Positions 31,474-39,258 of a DNA stretch of 64,000 nucleotides are shown one piece after another (within the stretch, counting starts at the first letter, position 1; every line of letters starts with the position of its first letter). The stretch is from positions 388,124 to 452,123 of the forward strand of contig JAKIWV010000001.1 of assembly GCA_022749815.1 (NCBI GenBank). The letters run 5' to 3'. The DNA is from Thermoplasmata archaeon. GTDB taxonomy: Archaea > Thermoplasmatota > Thermoplasmata > Lutacidiplasmatales > UBA184. Position numbers and translations under genes: made by a program. Below the pieces are notes generated by a model that did not search any database, was not told the DNA's origin, and worked only from the letters and a program-made list of their open reading frames with translations.

Positions 31474-32460
31474 CTATGAGGGTTCACCAAGGGTCCGCGG
31501 CGCTACCCCCTCCACCCGGTTCAGCACGTTCAGCGCGATGAGCGTGACCATCTTGCTGGGTTTCCCGGGCGTCTCCAGCCCGAACGGAGTGGGCGCCTGC
31601 TTTGGGTGCATGCGCATCCATTCGGCGATGGACCCTTCAACGTCGGGGTGAATGGAATCGAGATTCCAACGCCCGTCGCTTCGGCGCTTCTTCTTGAGAA
31701 CCGAGAGCGCCGTTCGGAGCCTCCGGTCGTCGGCGTATCCAAGCGACGTCAGCAGGTCGAGACCGACCAGGAGGTCGTAGTAGTAATGCGCCGGATAGTG
31801 GAACCGGTACCAGGGCTCGTAGTGGTCCCCTTGCCGGTACAGCTCACGTTCCAGGAAGAACTCTGACGCCTTCTCGACTCGGTCCTTCATCGCCGGCGTC
31901 CAGTTCGCGCGGGGATAGGCCGCGAGGGCGCTGAGCCCCTCCCAGGAATCGAGGTTCCGACCGGACCCCCAGCAGGACCATCCCCCCAAAGGGCTCGCGT
32001 TCTGGACCAGCCATTCGAGCGTCCGGCGAACCGCGGGATGGTCCTCGTACCCGAACTTGATCAAGGCGCGCGCCGTATTGCCAGCGGTGCAGAGGTGGCC
32101 ACGGGCCCCACCGTCCGGCCCCAACGAGCCATCTCGGGTCGTGAACCGCCGGATCCAGAGCTCGCACGAACGCCGAATCGCCGGCAGCGTCCGGTCGACT
32201 CCAAGGTCGGAGAGGATGAGGAGCATCCAGTTGGTGGAGAGGTACTTCGGGCGGTAGAGGCTCGTTCCATTCACCCACCAGCCCTCGGAATCCCGACGGG
32301 CGAGGATTTCGGCGGCCCACCCGAGGGTCGGAATCCTCCGCTTCGCCTCTCGAACCTCGGAGTCGGCCTCCGGTTTCCCGAGCAGTTCCCGAAGAGTACG
32401 GTACCGGACCGCTGGCTGGTTGTCTTCCAAGAGCCACTCGAGGACTCTACGGGGCGCCAT
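31474..32460 (-). CDS. Terpenoid-cyclase/alpha-toroid-fold protein
   Basis: A 328-residue helical protein. Repeating helix pairs with W/G-rich links (WWVNGTSLYRPKYLSTNW, GGARGHLCTAGNTARALIKFG, GGWSCWGSGRNLDSWEG) are typical of the alpha/alpha barrel shared by squalene cyclases and protein prenyltransferases. The cyclase DXDD motif is not visible, so a catalytic cyclase role is doubtful, and a binding or hydrolytic role is equally likely. The ATG at 32460 lies 28 bp from a TATA box ATTTTATCG (plus 32484-32492), implying a leaderless mRNA. Confidence 0.75.
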   Translation of the reverse strand: MAPRRVLEWLLEDNQPAVRYRTLRELLGKPEADSEVREAKRRIPTLGWAAEILARRDSEGWWVNGTSLYRPKYLSTNWMLLILSDLGVDRTLPAIRRSCELWIRRFTTRDGSLGPDGGARGHLCTAGNTARALIKFGYEDHPAVRRTLEWLVQNASPLGGWSCWGSGRNLDSWEGLSALAAYPRANWTPAMKDRVEKASEFFLERELYRQGDHYEPWYRFHYPAHYYYDLLVGLDLLTSLGYADDRRLRTALSVLKKKRRSDGRWNLDSIHPDVEGSIAEWMRMHPKQAPTPFGLETPGKPSKMVTLIALNVLNRVEGVAPRTLGEPS

Positions 32461-32586
32461 CGGATCTCCGAATCGCCGGGGCGATAAAATCAGTACCGCT
32501 GGCCGGGGTCGCCCGGCTGGGCGGCACAACTCGGAACGATTCGTTCTCCCCGGTTCATATACCCCTTCCAAGCTTTTTTTGTCTTC

Positions 32587-33741
32587 ATGGGTGCAACGAT
32601 GAACCCGCCTTCCCCTTCCGTTCCAGTTCCTTTCCCTTCTCCACCTCCCCCGCCGCTCCTGGGCCCGGTCTCCGCCCCCCGGTCCAGGCCCGGGACCCTC
32701 GCCAGGGCCAAGGGCTACCTTCTGGCGCACCCCGTGCTCTTCCTGGCCTTGCTCACCCCTGGGATCCCGGAGTATATTTCCGGCTCCAGCGCACTCGCCA
32801 ACATAGTCCTCAATCCGGTTTGGTTCGTTCTCGGCCTCGCATTCAATCTGGGCATGTACGTCCCGGGGGTCCTCCTGATTCGGGAGGCCCAGGTTCGCTG
32901 GAACAAGGGGTGGGCCACCGTCCTCGCGCTCGGCGCGGCCTACGCCATCGTGGAGGAAGGAATCGGTCTCAACACGATGTTCGATCCGAAGACGAGCCCC
33001 TTCGGTGCCGTCGGGAACTATGGGCATTACCTCGGAGTGAACTGGGTCTGGGTTCCCGAGGTCATGCTCATCCACATGATCTTCAGCATTGGGGTCCCGC
33101 TCCTGCTCTTTGCGTACGTCTTTCCCGAACTCCGTGGGAAGAGCCTCCTTTCCAAGCGGGGGATCCTGACCGTCGCTGCCATCCTCGGCATCGACATCAC
33201 GATACTGGTGATTTTCGTCAGTCGGCTCATCGGCTACTGGATGGGCGATGGAGTGCTTCTGGGATCCCTCCTGGCCGTGGCCGGTATCTGCGCGCTGGCC
33301 TACTGGCTCCCCAAGAATCTCCTTCGCTCCTTCCCCGGTCTCCCCAAAGGAGGACCCGTCTCCTTCGCCATTGTGGGGACCCTCTTCTACCTCGGTTCGA
33401 TCGTCATGATCGGCGCACTGGAGCACTGGCAGGTGCCGGCGATCCTCGTCGCCCTCGCGGTGCCGGTCTACTGTGGGACCTTCCTCTGGTGGTTGATCCG
33501 GCACGCCGGGAGCCACGCCCACGAGCGCCAGCTCGTTGCCTTCTGTTTTGGGCTCATCCTGCCGCTCATCATGATCGGGGCCGCCACCCAGATCTTGGTT
33601 CCCATCGTTCTCGGAGCAGACCTGCTCGCCGTCCTCCTCTTTCGCCATCTGTACCGGAACTTCCCAGCGGCTGGGGCACTCTCTTGGAAAGCTCCCCCAC
33701 CCCCGGGGGTTGCCGCTCCTCTCAGCCAGTGGGACGGATGA
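32587..33741 (+). CDS. Polytopic membrane protein, paralogue A (VEEG/GVNWVW family)
   Basis: A 384-residue integral membrane protein with about nine or ten hydrophobic segments after a Pro-rich 40-residue N-terminus. Conserved polar residues sit in the membrane: RWNKGWATVLALGAAYAIVEEG, GVNWVW and HMIFSI. The neighbouring Glu pair and His recall CPBP-type intramembrane glutamic proteases, but the motif spacing is not the classical one, so this is only a hint. A paralogue with the same landmarks lies at 45470-46573. TTCATATACC at 32555-32564 places the start of transcription at the ATG. Confidence 0.78.
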   Translation: MGATMNPPSPSVPVPFPSPPPPPLLGPVSAPRSRPGTLARAKGYLLAHPVLFLALLTPGIPEYISGSSALANIVLNPVWFVLGLAFNLGMYVPGVLLIREAQVRWNKGWATVLALGAAYAIVEEGIGLNTMFDPKTSPFGAVGNYGHYLGVNWVWVPEVMLIHMIFSIGVPLLLFAYVFPELRGKSLLSKRGILTVAAILGIDITILVIFVSRLIGYWMGDGVLLGSLLAVAGICALAYWLPKNLLRSFPGLPKGGPVSFAIVGTLFYLGSIVMIGALEHWQVPAILVALAVPVYCGTFLWWLIRHAGSHAHERQLVAFCFGLILPLIMIGAATQILVPIVLGADLLAVLLFRHLYRNFPAAGALSWKAPPPPGVAAPLSQWDG

Positions 33742-33983
33742 CCGCCGTGCCCCCTCGATCTAGGAGCGGGTCGTGCCGGTCGACGCGGTCCCCCGCCCCG
33801 CCTTGACCAAGCCTCCTCTCAGGGGGTTTCCCCTGGCAGACCCCTTACTCGAGCGAAAGGGCCCTCCCGAATGAGCCGTCGCCAAATGCCTCGAATGCTG
33901 ATCGCGGAGAGGAGCAAGGGCCCTTGGCGACGGTGAAGTAAGCGGAGATAATGGAGCCAGTAGACCGCTCGGGAGCGGGGAGA
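33742..33983. other. Spacer upstream of the pirin gene
   Basis: No gene recognised. A loose inverted pair, AAAGGGCCCTC at 33858-33868 and GAGCAAGGGCCCTT at 33911-33924, may be a terminator or regulator site. GAGATAATGG at 33943-33952 is a weak TATA candidate. Confidence 0.35.
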
Positions 33984-34697
33984 ATGGCGATACGGATCGT
34001 CACGGGAGAGATTGAAGCCAAGGACGTGACCACCCGGGTCGCGCTGCCGACCCGGGCGCTACCTCGCTGGCCGCCCTTCGAGCGTGTCGCGGAGACAATC
34101 GCCACTCCACGACGCCCATTTCCGCCGCACCGTCACTCGGGAGTCGAGGTGCTCGCCTACGTAATCGAAGGGTCCGCGTCCTATGAACTCGGTTCGGACC
34201 CCCCTCGCCCGTTGGTCCCGGGCTCGACGACGCTTCTCACGGCCCCGCTGCCCGTGTCCCATGCGATCAATCCGGCCAAGGGGCACACGGTGCGGTGGTT
34301 CGCTCTCGTCTCCGCTTTGCCGGCGGGGTCGAACCCCCCGGCTCGCTTCCAGTCAGGGCGCACCGAAGCGAAACACGGGTCCGCGGAGGGGACCATCGTG
34401 CGAGGGCTGATGGGTCCCGGGTCCACGATCAATTCGGCCATCGGCATGGAGGGATTGTCGATCGAGTTTGAGTCACCCGCGACGTCGTTCCAGAGGGTCG
34501 GCCACTCCCGCGTAGCGGTAGCCTACGCACTCGCCGGTCGTGGTCTTCTAGATAACGAGGTCCTGAACGCCGGCGAGGCGGCTCTGGTCGAAAATGCGGC
34601 CGGGATCGCACTTCATGGGGACGCCGGATTTCAGGTTCTGTTCGTGATGGCACCGCGGGGGGCGATGCCCGATGCCCCGACGAAGTCCGGGACCTAG
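33984..34697 (+). CDS. Pirin-like cupin protein
   Basis: A 237-residue two-cupin protein. The first cupin carries PPHRHSGVEVLAYVIEGSASY, the pirin HxHxxxE metal-ligand pattern, with a later His (VSHAIN). The second cupin has SRVAVAYALAGRGLL. Pirins bind Fe or Ni and act as redox-sensitive regulators or quercetinases. The ATG at 33984 is preferred to 33951 because the weak TATA at 33943-33952 fits it. Confidence 0.85.
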   Translation: MAIRIVTGEIEAKDVTTRVALPTRALPRWPPFERVAETIATPRRPFPPHRHSGVEVLAYVIEGSASYELGSDPPRPLVPGSTTLLTAPLPVSHAINPAKGHTVRWFALVSALPAGSNPPARFQSGRTEAKHGSAEGTIVRGLMGPGSTINSAIGMEGLSIEFESPATSFQRVGHSRVAVAYALAGRGLLDNEVLNAGEAALVENAAGIALHGDAGFQVLFVMAPRGAMPDAPTKSGT

Positions 34698-34760
34698 TGC
34701 CACGACGAAGACTTTCGTCCTGATCCACCGACCGGGGCTTCGGGCGACCTCTGCGCGAGT

Positions 34761-34776
34761 GAGAGGGACTTGAACC
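34761..34776 (-). other. tRNA 3'-end-like fragment (candidate attachment-site relic)
   Basis: GAGAGGGACTTGAACC matches 15 of 16 bases of GAGAGGGATTTGAACC in the 3' half of tRNA-Leu at 35616-35631 in the same orientation. The rest of a tRNA is missing. Confidence 0.5.
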
Positions 34777-34832
34777 GCCCAAGGGTTCGAATACGGTGAA
34801 GGCTGGTCCAAGAACTGCCCTCGCCGATCGGG

Positions 34833-35162
34833 TCAGCCTCGGCTCAGCACTTTGTAGAGCCAAGAGTAGACCCCGGGCCGGGGTCGAATGGCGTCAATAT
34901 GCACCCGCCCGTGAATCACGCGATAGATCGCCCGGTAGCCTCCCGGGACCTTCAACCGCCAGTAGCGGGTCCGTCGGCCTCGCGGGTCGTGAAGGTTCTG
35001 GACATCCAGGTCCAGGGTTGACTGGATAGGGTGGGCCGCCAGGGCCGGGAACTTATCAAAGAAACTATCCCTGACTTCTCGCGGAAGCGCGAGAAGTTCG
35101 CGTCGAGCGTCGTCGGCGAAGTCAATCAATTCGAGGTTGGTCGGGGAAGGGCCCTCGACCAC
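34833..35162 (-). CDS. RelE/ParE-type toxin
   Basis: A 109-residue basic protein. DDARRELLALPREVRDSFFDKFPAL is the N-terminal helical hairpin, and RYWRLKVPGGYRAIYRV with HIDAIRPRPGVY is the RelE core sheet (the usual WRxRxGxYRxxY motif followed by a strand). Such toxins cleave mRNA at the ribosome or poison gyrase. The GTG at 35162 lies 5 bp after the stop of the antitoxin gene, so the pair is one transcription unit. Confidence 0.85.
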   Translation of the reverse strand: MVEGPSPTNLELIDFADDARRELLALPREVRDSFFDKFPALAAHPIQSTLDLDVQNLHDPRGRRTRYWRLKVPGGYRAIYRVIHGRVHIDAIRPRPGVYSWLYKVLSRG

Positions 35163-35167
35163 ATGCT

Positions 35168-35410
35168 TCAGCGGCCCCGACGTTTGAGGCCCTCGTGCTG
35201 CCGGAGCACCTCCCGAAAGGGAATCCTTCGACCAACGGAGCGGCGCCGGAGTTCTGCGTGAAGCTCGGGGGTCAGCGTGTTCTCGTAGTACGCGGCCAGT
35301 CGGTCCAAGAAGTCGTCCCAGGTTTCGGCTCCGGTCTTGAGTTCCTGCAAGCTCTCCAACGTCGATCGATGGATCGACAGACTGGTCATCGGGTCCTTAG
35401 AGACGGCCAC
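35168..35410 (-). CDS. Antitoxin partner of the RelE-type toxin
   Basis: An 80-residue protein. The N-terminal strand MTSLSIHRSTLESLQELK resembles a ribbon-helix-helix/VapB-like antitoxin start, followed by helices (ETWDDFLDRLAAYYEN) and a basic tail. The GTG at 35410 is 27 bp from a strong TATA (minus-strand AATTATAATG), so the message is leaderless and starts at this codon and not at the internal ATG seven codons later. It should neutralise the toxin and may repress the operon. Confidence 0.8.
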   Translation of the reverse strand: MAVSKDPMTSLSIHRSTLESLQELKTGAETWDDFLDRLAAYYENTLTPELHAELRRRSVGRRIPFREVLRQHEGLKRRGR

Positions 35411-35431
35411 GCGAGGTGCATGGTGTCCATC

Positions 35432-35441
35432 ATTATAATTA
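35432..35441 (-). promoter_or_regulatory. TATA box of the toxin-antitoxin operon
   Basis: On the minus strand the sequence AATTATAATG is centred about 27 bp upstream of the antitoxin GTG, in a locally AT-rich stretch that is unusual for this window. Confidence 0.7.
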
Positions 35442-35540
35442 CTTTAATGGGTCGCATCAATTCGTTCGGGCTCTCGCGTCGACTGGTGAGATGACTGGGA
35501 GGCCTCCTTTGTAACCATCCCATATTGATTTCAGGTGTGG

Positions 35541-35555
35541 GAGCGGACTTGGACC
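35541..35555 (-). other. Second tRNA 3'-end-like fragment
   Basis: GAGCGGACTTGGACC resembles the fragment at 34761-34776 and the tRNA-Leu 3' half, with more differences. It lies on the other side of the toxin-antitoxin pair. Confidence 0.4.
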
Positions 35556-35609
35556 GCCCGGCGGTACGAGGATCAGACGCGATCTCGATAGATTCTTGTA
35601 GGGGGTCAA

Positions 35610-35694
35610 TGCGGGGAGAGGGATTTGAACCCACGAACTCCTACGAGACCAGACCCTGAATCTGGCGCCTTTGACCAAGCTGGGCGATCCCCGC
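35610..35694 (-). tRNA. tRNA-Leu (anticodon CAG)
   Basis: An 85-nt class II tRNA. The acceptor stem GCGGGGA/TCCCCGC is perfect with discriminator A. The anticodon stem CCAGA/TCTGG encloses TTCAGGG, anticodon CAG. A 14-nt variable arm follows, and the T loop is TTCAAAT. The T stem GTGGG/CCCTC has one U-U mismatch. CCA is not encoded. A TATA-like TTCATATCC on the minus strand (plus 35721-35729) is about 30 bp upstream. Confidence 0.95.
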
Positions 35695-35911
35695 GCGGGC
35701 TCCGGGTACTGTTGACGGATATGAAAGCGACGCCGACGCGGCTCGGGGACGCTCGGCTCTCCCGACCGCATCGCCCTGAGCCAGGGGGCGGAGGGGACGC
35801 GTCCGGTGGCAGGGGTTTGCGTCGAGCTTCCGGTGAACGGCGTCGGGGACCCGAGCGTCCCATCGCCACAGGGCTCAAGTTAGATTCCCCCGGAGGGTTG
35901 GGGGAGGGACC

Positions 35912-36733
35912 TCACGCCGGAACGGAACGGACGACGCGGGAGGTGAGTTTCTTGTCCGCTTCGAGGAGCTGGAGGGCCTCTCGGGCCGTCGCCTTTTCGT
36001 GGACGATCGCGCGGATCGCCTTGATCATAGGGACCGGATAGTCCGATTGCCAGATGTTGCGGCCCATGTCGACCCCGACGGCGCCCTTCGCGATTGCTCC
36101 GGCGCAGAGCTCGAGGACGGCCTTGTCGGTGTCGAGCTTGGGTCCCCCGGCCACGACCAGGGGGACGGGGCAGCCCTCGACCACTCTCTCGAACTCCTCG
36201 CAGTAGTACGTCTTGACGAGGTGGGCACCCAACTCGGCCGACACGCGGCAGGCGAGCGAAAGGTATCGAGCGTCCCGCTTTTCGAGCTCCTTTCCGACGG
36301 CCGTGATCGCGATGACGGGCATGCCAAAGGCCTCCCCCTCGTCCACGAGCTCGGCGAGCGAGACGAGGGATTGGTGTTCGTGGGCCGCGCCGACGAACAC
36401 GGACAACGCCACGGCCGACGCGTTCAGCCGGAGCGCCTCCTCCATCGAGGTGGTGATCGCTTCGTCACTCAGGTCGTCCTTGAGCACGGTCACGCCCCCG
36501 GAGACGCGAAGGACGATGGGCACGTCAGCGATGGCGGGGACGGAGGAACGAAGCACTCCCCGCGTGACCGCGATGGCGTCGGCGAAGGGGAGCAACGGTT
36601 CGAGGGTCGCCCGTGGGTTCTCGAGGCGGCGCGTCGGGCCCATGAAGTAGCCGTGGTCCGCCGCGAGCATCACGGTGTGGCCCGTATTCGGCTTGACGAA
36701 TCGGGCGAGCCGGTTTTGGAGTCCCCATTCCAT
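35912..36733 (-). CDS. lsrF: Class I aldolase/thiolase of the LsrF (DeoC/FbaB) family
   Basis: A 273-residue TIM-barrel enzyme with striking similarity to LsrF: GLQNRLARF, GHTVMLAADHGYFMGPT, TRGVLRSSVP, IVLRVSGG, HEHQSLVSLAELVDEG, LVKTYYCEEFERVVEGCPVP and GVDMGRNIWQS. The Lys of VKTYY is the Schiff-base residue of the family. LsrF transfers an acetyl group from phospho-dihydroxypentanedione in AI-2 breakdown. In an archaeon without visible lsr genes a sugar-phosphate aldolase role is equally possible. The ATG at 36733 fits a TATA-like CCTTTAAGG (plus 36765-36773) and a GAGGG just upstream. Confidence 0.85.
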   Translation of the reverse strand: MEWGLQNRLARFVKPNTGHTVMLAADHGYFMGPTRRLENPRATLEPLLPFADAIAVTRGVLRSSVPAIADVPIVLRVSGGVTVLKDDLSDEAITTSMEEALRLNASAVALSVFVGAAHEHQSLVSLAELVDEGEAFGMPVIAITAVGKELEKRDARYLSLACRVSAELGAHLVKTYYCEEFERVVEGCPVPLVVAGGPKLDTDKAVLELCAGAIAKGAVGVDMGRNIWQSDYPVPMIKAIRAIVHEKATAREALQLLEADKKLTSRVVRSVPA

Positions 36734-36881
36734 GCGGATCCCTCGATCAGCCACGGGGGACCTCGCCTTAAAGGCGTTCCGACGGACCCGGGTCGGGACC
36801 GGGTGGGCGACCCCGCCCGACGTCGTCCAGCCGACCCGAGGGCTCGGCCGGCCGGACCCAACGGCGGTCATGTTCACAGCT

Positions 36882-36903
36882 ATCTACATATATACGTGTA
36901 GAT
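36882..36903. promoter_or_regulatory. Inverted-repeat operator over the arsR TATA region
   Basis: ATCTACA at 36882-36888 and TGTAGAT at 36897-36903 form a perfect 7-bp inverted repeat around an 8-bp spacer that contains the TATA element (TATATA). The position suits repression by ArsR of its own operon through occlusion of TBP. The repeat reaches into the first annotated codon at 36902, which hints that translation may begin at an ATG a few codons later (36914 or 36917). Confidence 0.6.
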
Positions 36904-37282
36904 GTCTGTCGACATGATGAGCGCAGCGAAAGACCTGGCCGTCCTCGGATCCCGGCTCGAGCGATTGACCGGCGAAGAAGCGGATTGCTGTGTCCCTTTG
37001 TACCGCGACGAAGCCGCGAAGATCGCTCGGAGCCCGAGGTTCCGGGCGAGCGCCGCCCGGGCCCGAGCTCTCGCGGACGAACGGCGCCTCCTGGCTGTGG
37101 CCTTGCTGCGACGTCGAGCCGAACTGTGCGCCTGCGAGATCCAGGCCGGCCTCGGAGTCACGCACGCGACCGTGAGTCACCACATGCGCATTCTGACGAA
37201 GGCCGGCGTCGTCGAATCGGAGCGCCGCGGGAAGTGGATGTACTATCGCCTGTCCGACCGCGAGGGAGGAGGGCTGCCGTGA
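36902..37282 (+). CDS. arsR: ArsR-family metalloid-responsive repressor
   Basis: A 126-residue winged-helix repressor. The recognition region GVTHATVSHHMRILTKAGVV and the beta wing RRGKWMYYRLSD are typical. The metal-binding pair is ELCACEI (Cys76, Cys78) in the ArsR alpha-3 position, with an extra CC at residues 29-30 that could give a three-coordinate As(III) site. It should release DNA on binding arsenite. It heads an operon: the stop overlaps the GTG of arsM. The start may be at 36902, 36914 or 36917. Confidence 0.92.
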   Translation: MSVDMMSAAKDLAVLGSRLERLTGEEADCCVPLYRDEAAKIARSPRFRASAARARALADERRLLAVALLRRRAELCACEIQAGLGVTHATVSHHMRILTKAGVVESERRGKWMYYRLSDREGGGLP

Positions 37283-38088
37283 CGACCGGGGTCGAACCTC
37301 CGGAGTTCGACCTCACCGTCCGCGCGAAGGTACGCGAGCGGTACGGGCCAGCGGCGGCCGGAGGAGATTCCTGTTGCGGGAGCGGCTCCTGTTGCGGAGC
37401 TTCGGGCGCTTCCAGCTGCGGGGATTCCTTGGGATATTCAGCGCAGGAGCTCAGCGCGTTGCCTGAGGGGGCGTTCTTAGGACTCGGATGCGGTAATCCG
37501 ACGGCGCTCCAAGGGATAGCTCCCGGAGAGTCCGTCCTCGACCTCGGGAGTGGGGCCGGCGTCGACTGTTTCCTGGCCGCCCGGAGGGTGGGGGACACCG
37601 GGCGTGTTCTCGGGGTCGACATGACGCCGGAGATGGTGGCGAGAGCCCGAGACAACGCCCGAAAGGGAGGGTTCGGGAACGTCGAGTTCCGCCTCGGGGA
37701 GATCGAGCACCTGCCCGTCGCGGACCGTTCGGTCGACGTGGTCATCTCCAATTGTGTGATCAACCTCGCCCCGGACAAGGGCCAGGTCTACCGCGAAGCG
37801 TTCCGGGTGCTCCGCCCCGGGGGACGCCTCCTGGTCTCCGACCTCGTGGCGACCCGACCGATCTCGGCGGAGGCGCGACGGGACCTGGAACGGTGGGCCG
37901 GTTGCTCCTCTGGGGCCCTGTCGACCGAGGAGACGAACGAACGGCTCAGGACCGCCGGGTTCCGGGACATATCCATCGTTCGCCGAAGCCTGGAGACGAC
38001 CCCCGCGACGTTGGCTCCGGCGGACGAACTGGGCGTCGTGCCCGTCGGTATCGTTGCCGTACGACCCGTCCAGGTCCCGGTACCCTGA
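37279..38088 (+). CDS. arsM: Arsenite S-adenosylmethionine methyltransferase
   Basis: A 269-residue enzyme. The SAM site is VLDLGSGAGVDCF (residues 87-98) with LGVDMTPEMV after it. The three cysteines needed for As(III) binding and methylation are present: Cys71 (GLGCGNP), Cys159 (SNCVINL) and Cys209 (GCSSG). The N-terminal cluster SCCGSGSCCG with SSCG is an added metal-binding stretch seen in many prokaryotic ArsM proteins. It methylates arsenite to mono-, di- and trimethyl forms. The GTG overlaps the arsR stop. Confidence 0.95.
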   Translation: MTTGVEPPEFDLTVRAKVRERYGPAAAGGDSCCGSGSCCGASGASSCGDSLGYSAQELSALPEGAFLGLGCGNPTALQGIAPGESVLDLGSGAGVDCFLAARRVGDTGRVLGVDMTPEMVARARDNARKGGFGNVEFRLGEIEHLPVADRSVDVVISNCVINLAPDKGQVYREAFRVLRPGGRLLVSDLVATRPISAEARRDLERWAGCSSGALSTEETNERLRTAGFRDISIVRRSLETTPATLAPADELGVVPVGIVAVRPVQVPVP

Positions 38089-38099
38089 GCTCCGGTCCG

Positions 38100-38549
38100 A
38101 TGAGCAACCGCGAAGTCCTCTTCATTTGCGTGGGAAACGCCGGCCGCTCCTTGATGGCGGAGAGCATCTTCAACGCCCAGCCGCCAGAGGGCTGGACGGC
38201 GGTGTCGGCGGGTACGCGGCCGGCGCCGGAACCGAATGCTCGAACAGGCCCGATGCTGAAGGAGGTCGGACTCGAGCTCCCGCCCCATCCCCCGCAGCTA
38301 CTGACGACGGAGATGATGGAGCGCGCCCGGGTCCGGGTCACCATGGGGTGTCTCGACGACGAGAGCTGCCCCGCGCGACTCAAGACGCTCGAGCTCCGGG
38401 ATTGGGCGTTGCCGGACCCCGCGCGACTTGACGACGCGGGATTCCGGGCCGTCCGGGACGACATCACCTACCGGATCGAGGGGCTCCGCCGCGAGCTCGC
38501 CCTCTCCAACCGCCTCACGGCCGGGCAGTTCGGGAGAGCCTCTCCGTGA
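38100..38549 (+). CDS. arsC: Low-molecular-weight phosphatase-type arsenate reductase
   Basis: A 149-residue protein of the LMW protein tyrosine phosphatase/ArsC fold. The P-loop is CVGNAGRS (Cys10, Arg16), and ALPDPARL places the general acid Asp106. Cys84 and Cys90 (MGCLDDESC) are in the place of the resolving cysteines of thioredoxin-linked arsenate reductases. It should reduce arsenate to arsenite, which feeds ArsM. It begins 11 bp after arsM and its stop overlaps the GTG of the aquaporin gene. Confidence 0.92.
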   Translation: MSNREVLFICVGNAGRSLMAESIFNAQPPEGWTAVSAGTRPAPEPNARTGPMLKEVGLELPPHPPQLLTTEMMERARVRVTMGCLDDESCPARLKTLELRDWALPDPARLDDAGFRAVRDDITYRIEGLRRELALSNRLTAGQFGRASP

Positions 38550-39241
38550 TCCCTTCCCTCGTGAGGCGATGCCTCAGCGAGGTGGCGGGAACCTTCCTCC
38601 TCGTGGGTATCGGCACGGGAGGGATGGTCGCCGGCGCCGAGGCGGGAGGGGTCCCGCAATGGGGGCTCGCGGTCGCGTGGTTCGTGGCCGTGAGTCTGCC
38701 CATCGTGCTCTGTATCCGGATCTCGGGCGCTCATCTGAATCCCGTCGTAACCGGTGCCCTGGCGATGAGCGGTCGGATCGCCCCCTCGGAAGCCCCCGTC
38801 TATTGGGCGGGCCAATTGATCGGGGCGTTTCTGGGAAGCCTCTCGGTCGCGGCCCTGGTCGGTCGGGCCATTCACATCGGCGCCACGTTGCCGGCGAACG
38901 GGGACCTGCTCCGGACCTTCCTTTCCGAGCTGGCGTTCACGGCCCTCCTCGTCGTCGCGGTCTTCGTGCTCGCGGACCGCGGAGAGGGGAGGAGGCGCTG
39001 GCGGCTCCTCCTGCCCGGCGGGGTCGTCGCGCTCGCCACTATTGCGATCGGGCCATGGACGGGAAGTTCCCTCAATCCCGCCCGGAGCATCGCTCCCGCC
39101 GTGCTTTCCGGGACGTACGACGGACTGTGGGTCTATCTCGTCGCCACGGTACTCGCCGGGGCGATCATGGCGGTCGTGTGGAAACCTCGCGCCGTGGACC
39201 GACTGGACCGCGGGCCCGGTCGGGCGACGGTAGACCGGTAG
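38546..39241 (+). CDS. Aquaglyceroporin-type MIP channel (AqpS-like)
   Basis: A 231-residue channel with six membrane segments and two half-helices. The pore motifs are HLNPVV (residues 64-69; NPV in place of NPA) and LNPARS (176-181; the Arg of the selectivity filter is present). As the fourth gene of the ars operon, translationally coupled to arsC, it probably conducts arsenite or methylated arsenicals out of the cell, as AqpS does in Sinorhizobium. No ArsB or Acr3 pump is present in the window. Confidence 0.9.
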   Translation: MIPSLVRRCLSEVAGTFLLVGIGTGGMVAGAEAGGVPQWGLAVAWFVAVSLPIVLCIRISGAHLNPVVTGALAMSGRIAPSEAPVYWAGQLIGAFLGSLSVAALVGRAIHIGATLPANGDLLRTFLSELAFTALLVVAVFVLADRGEGRRRWRLLLPGGVVALATIAIGPWTGSSLNPARSIAPAVLSGTYDGLWVYLVATVLAGAIMAVVWKPRAVDRLDRGPGRATVDR

Positions 39242-39258
39242 AGCGGCCGGACCCACGG

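Noticed and set aside
32500..33650. Long acidic minus-strand frame continuing upstream of the alpha-toroid protein
   Set aside because: It is antisense to a clear membrane protein gene. The TATA at plus 32484-32492 and the ATG at 32460 define the true start of the toroid gene.
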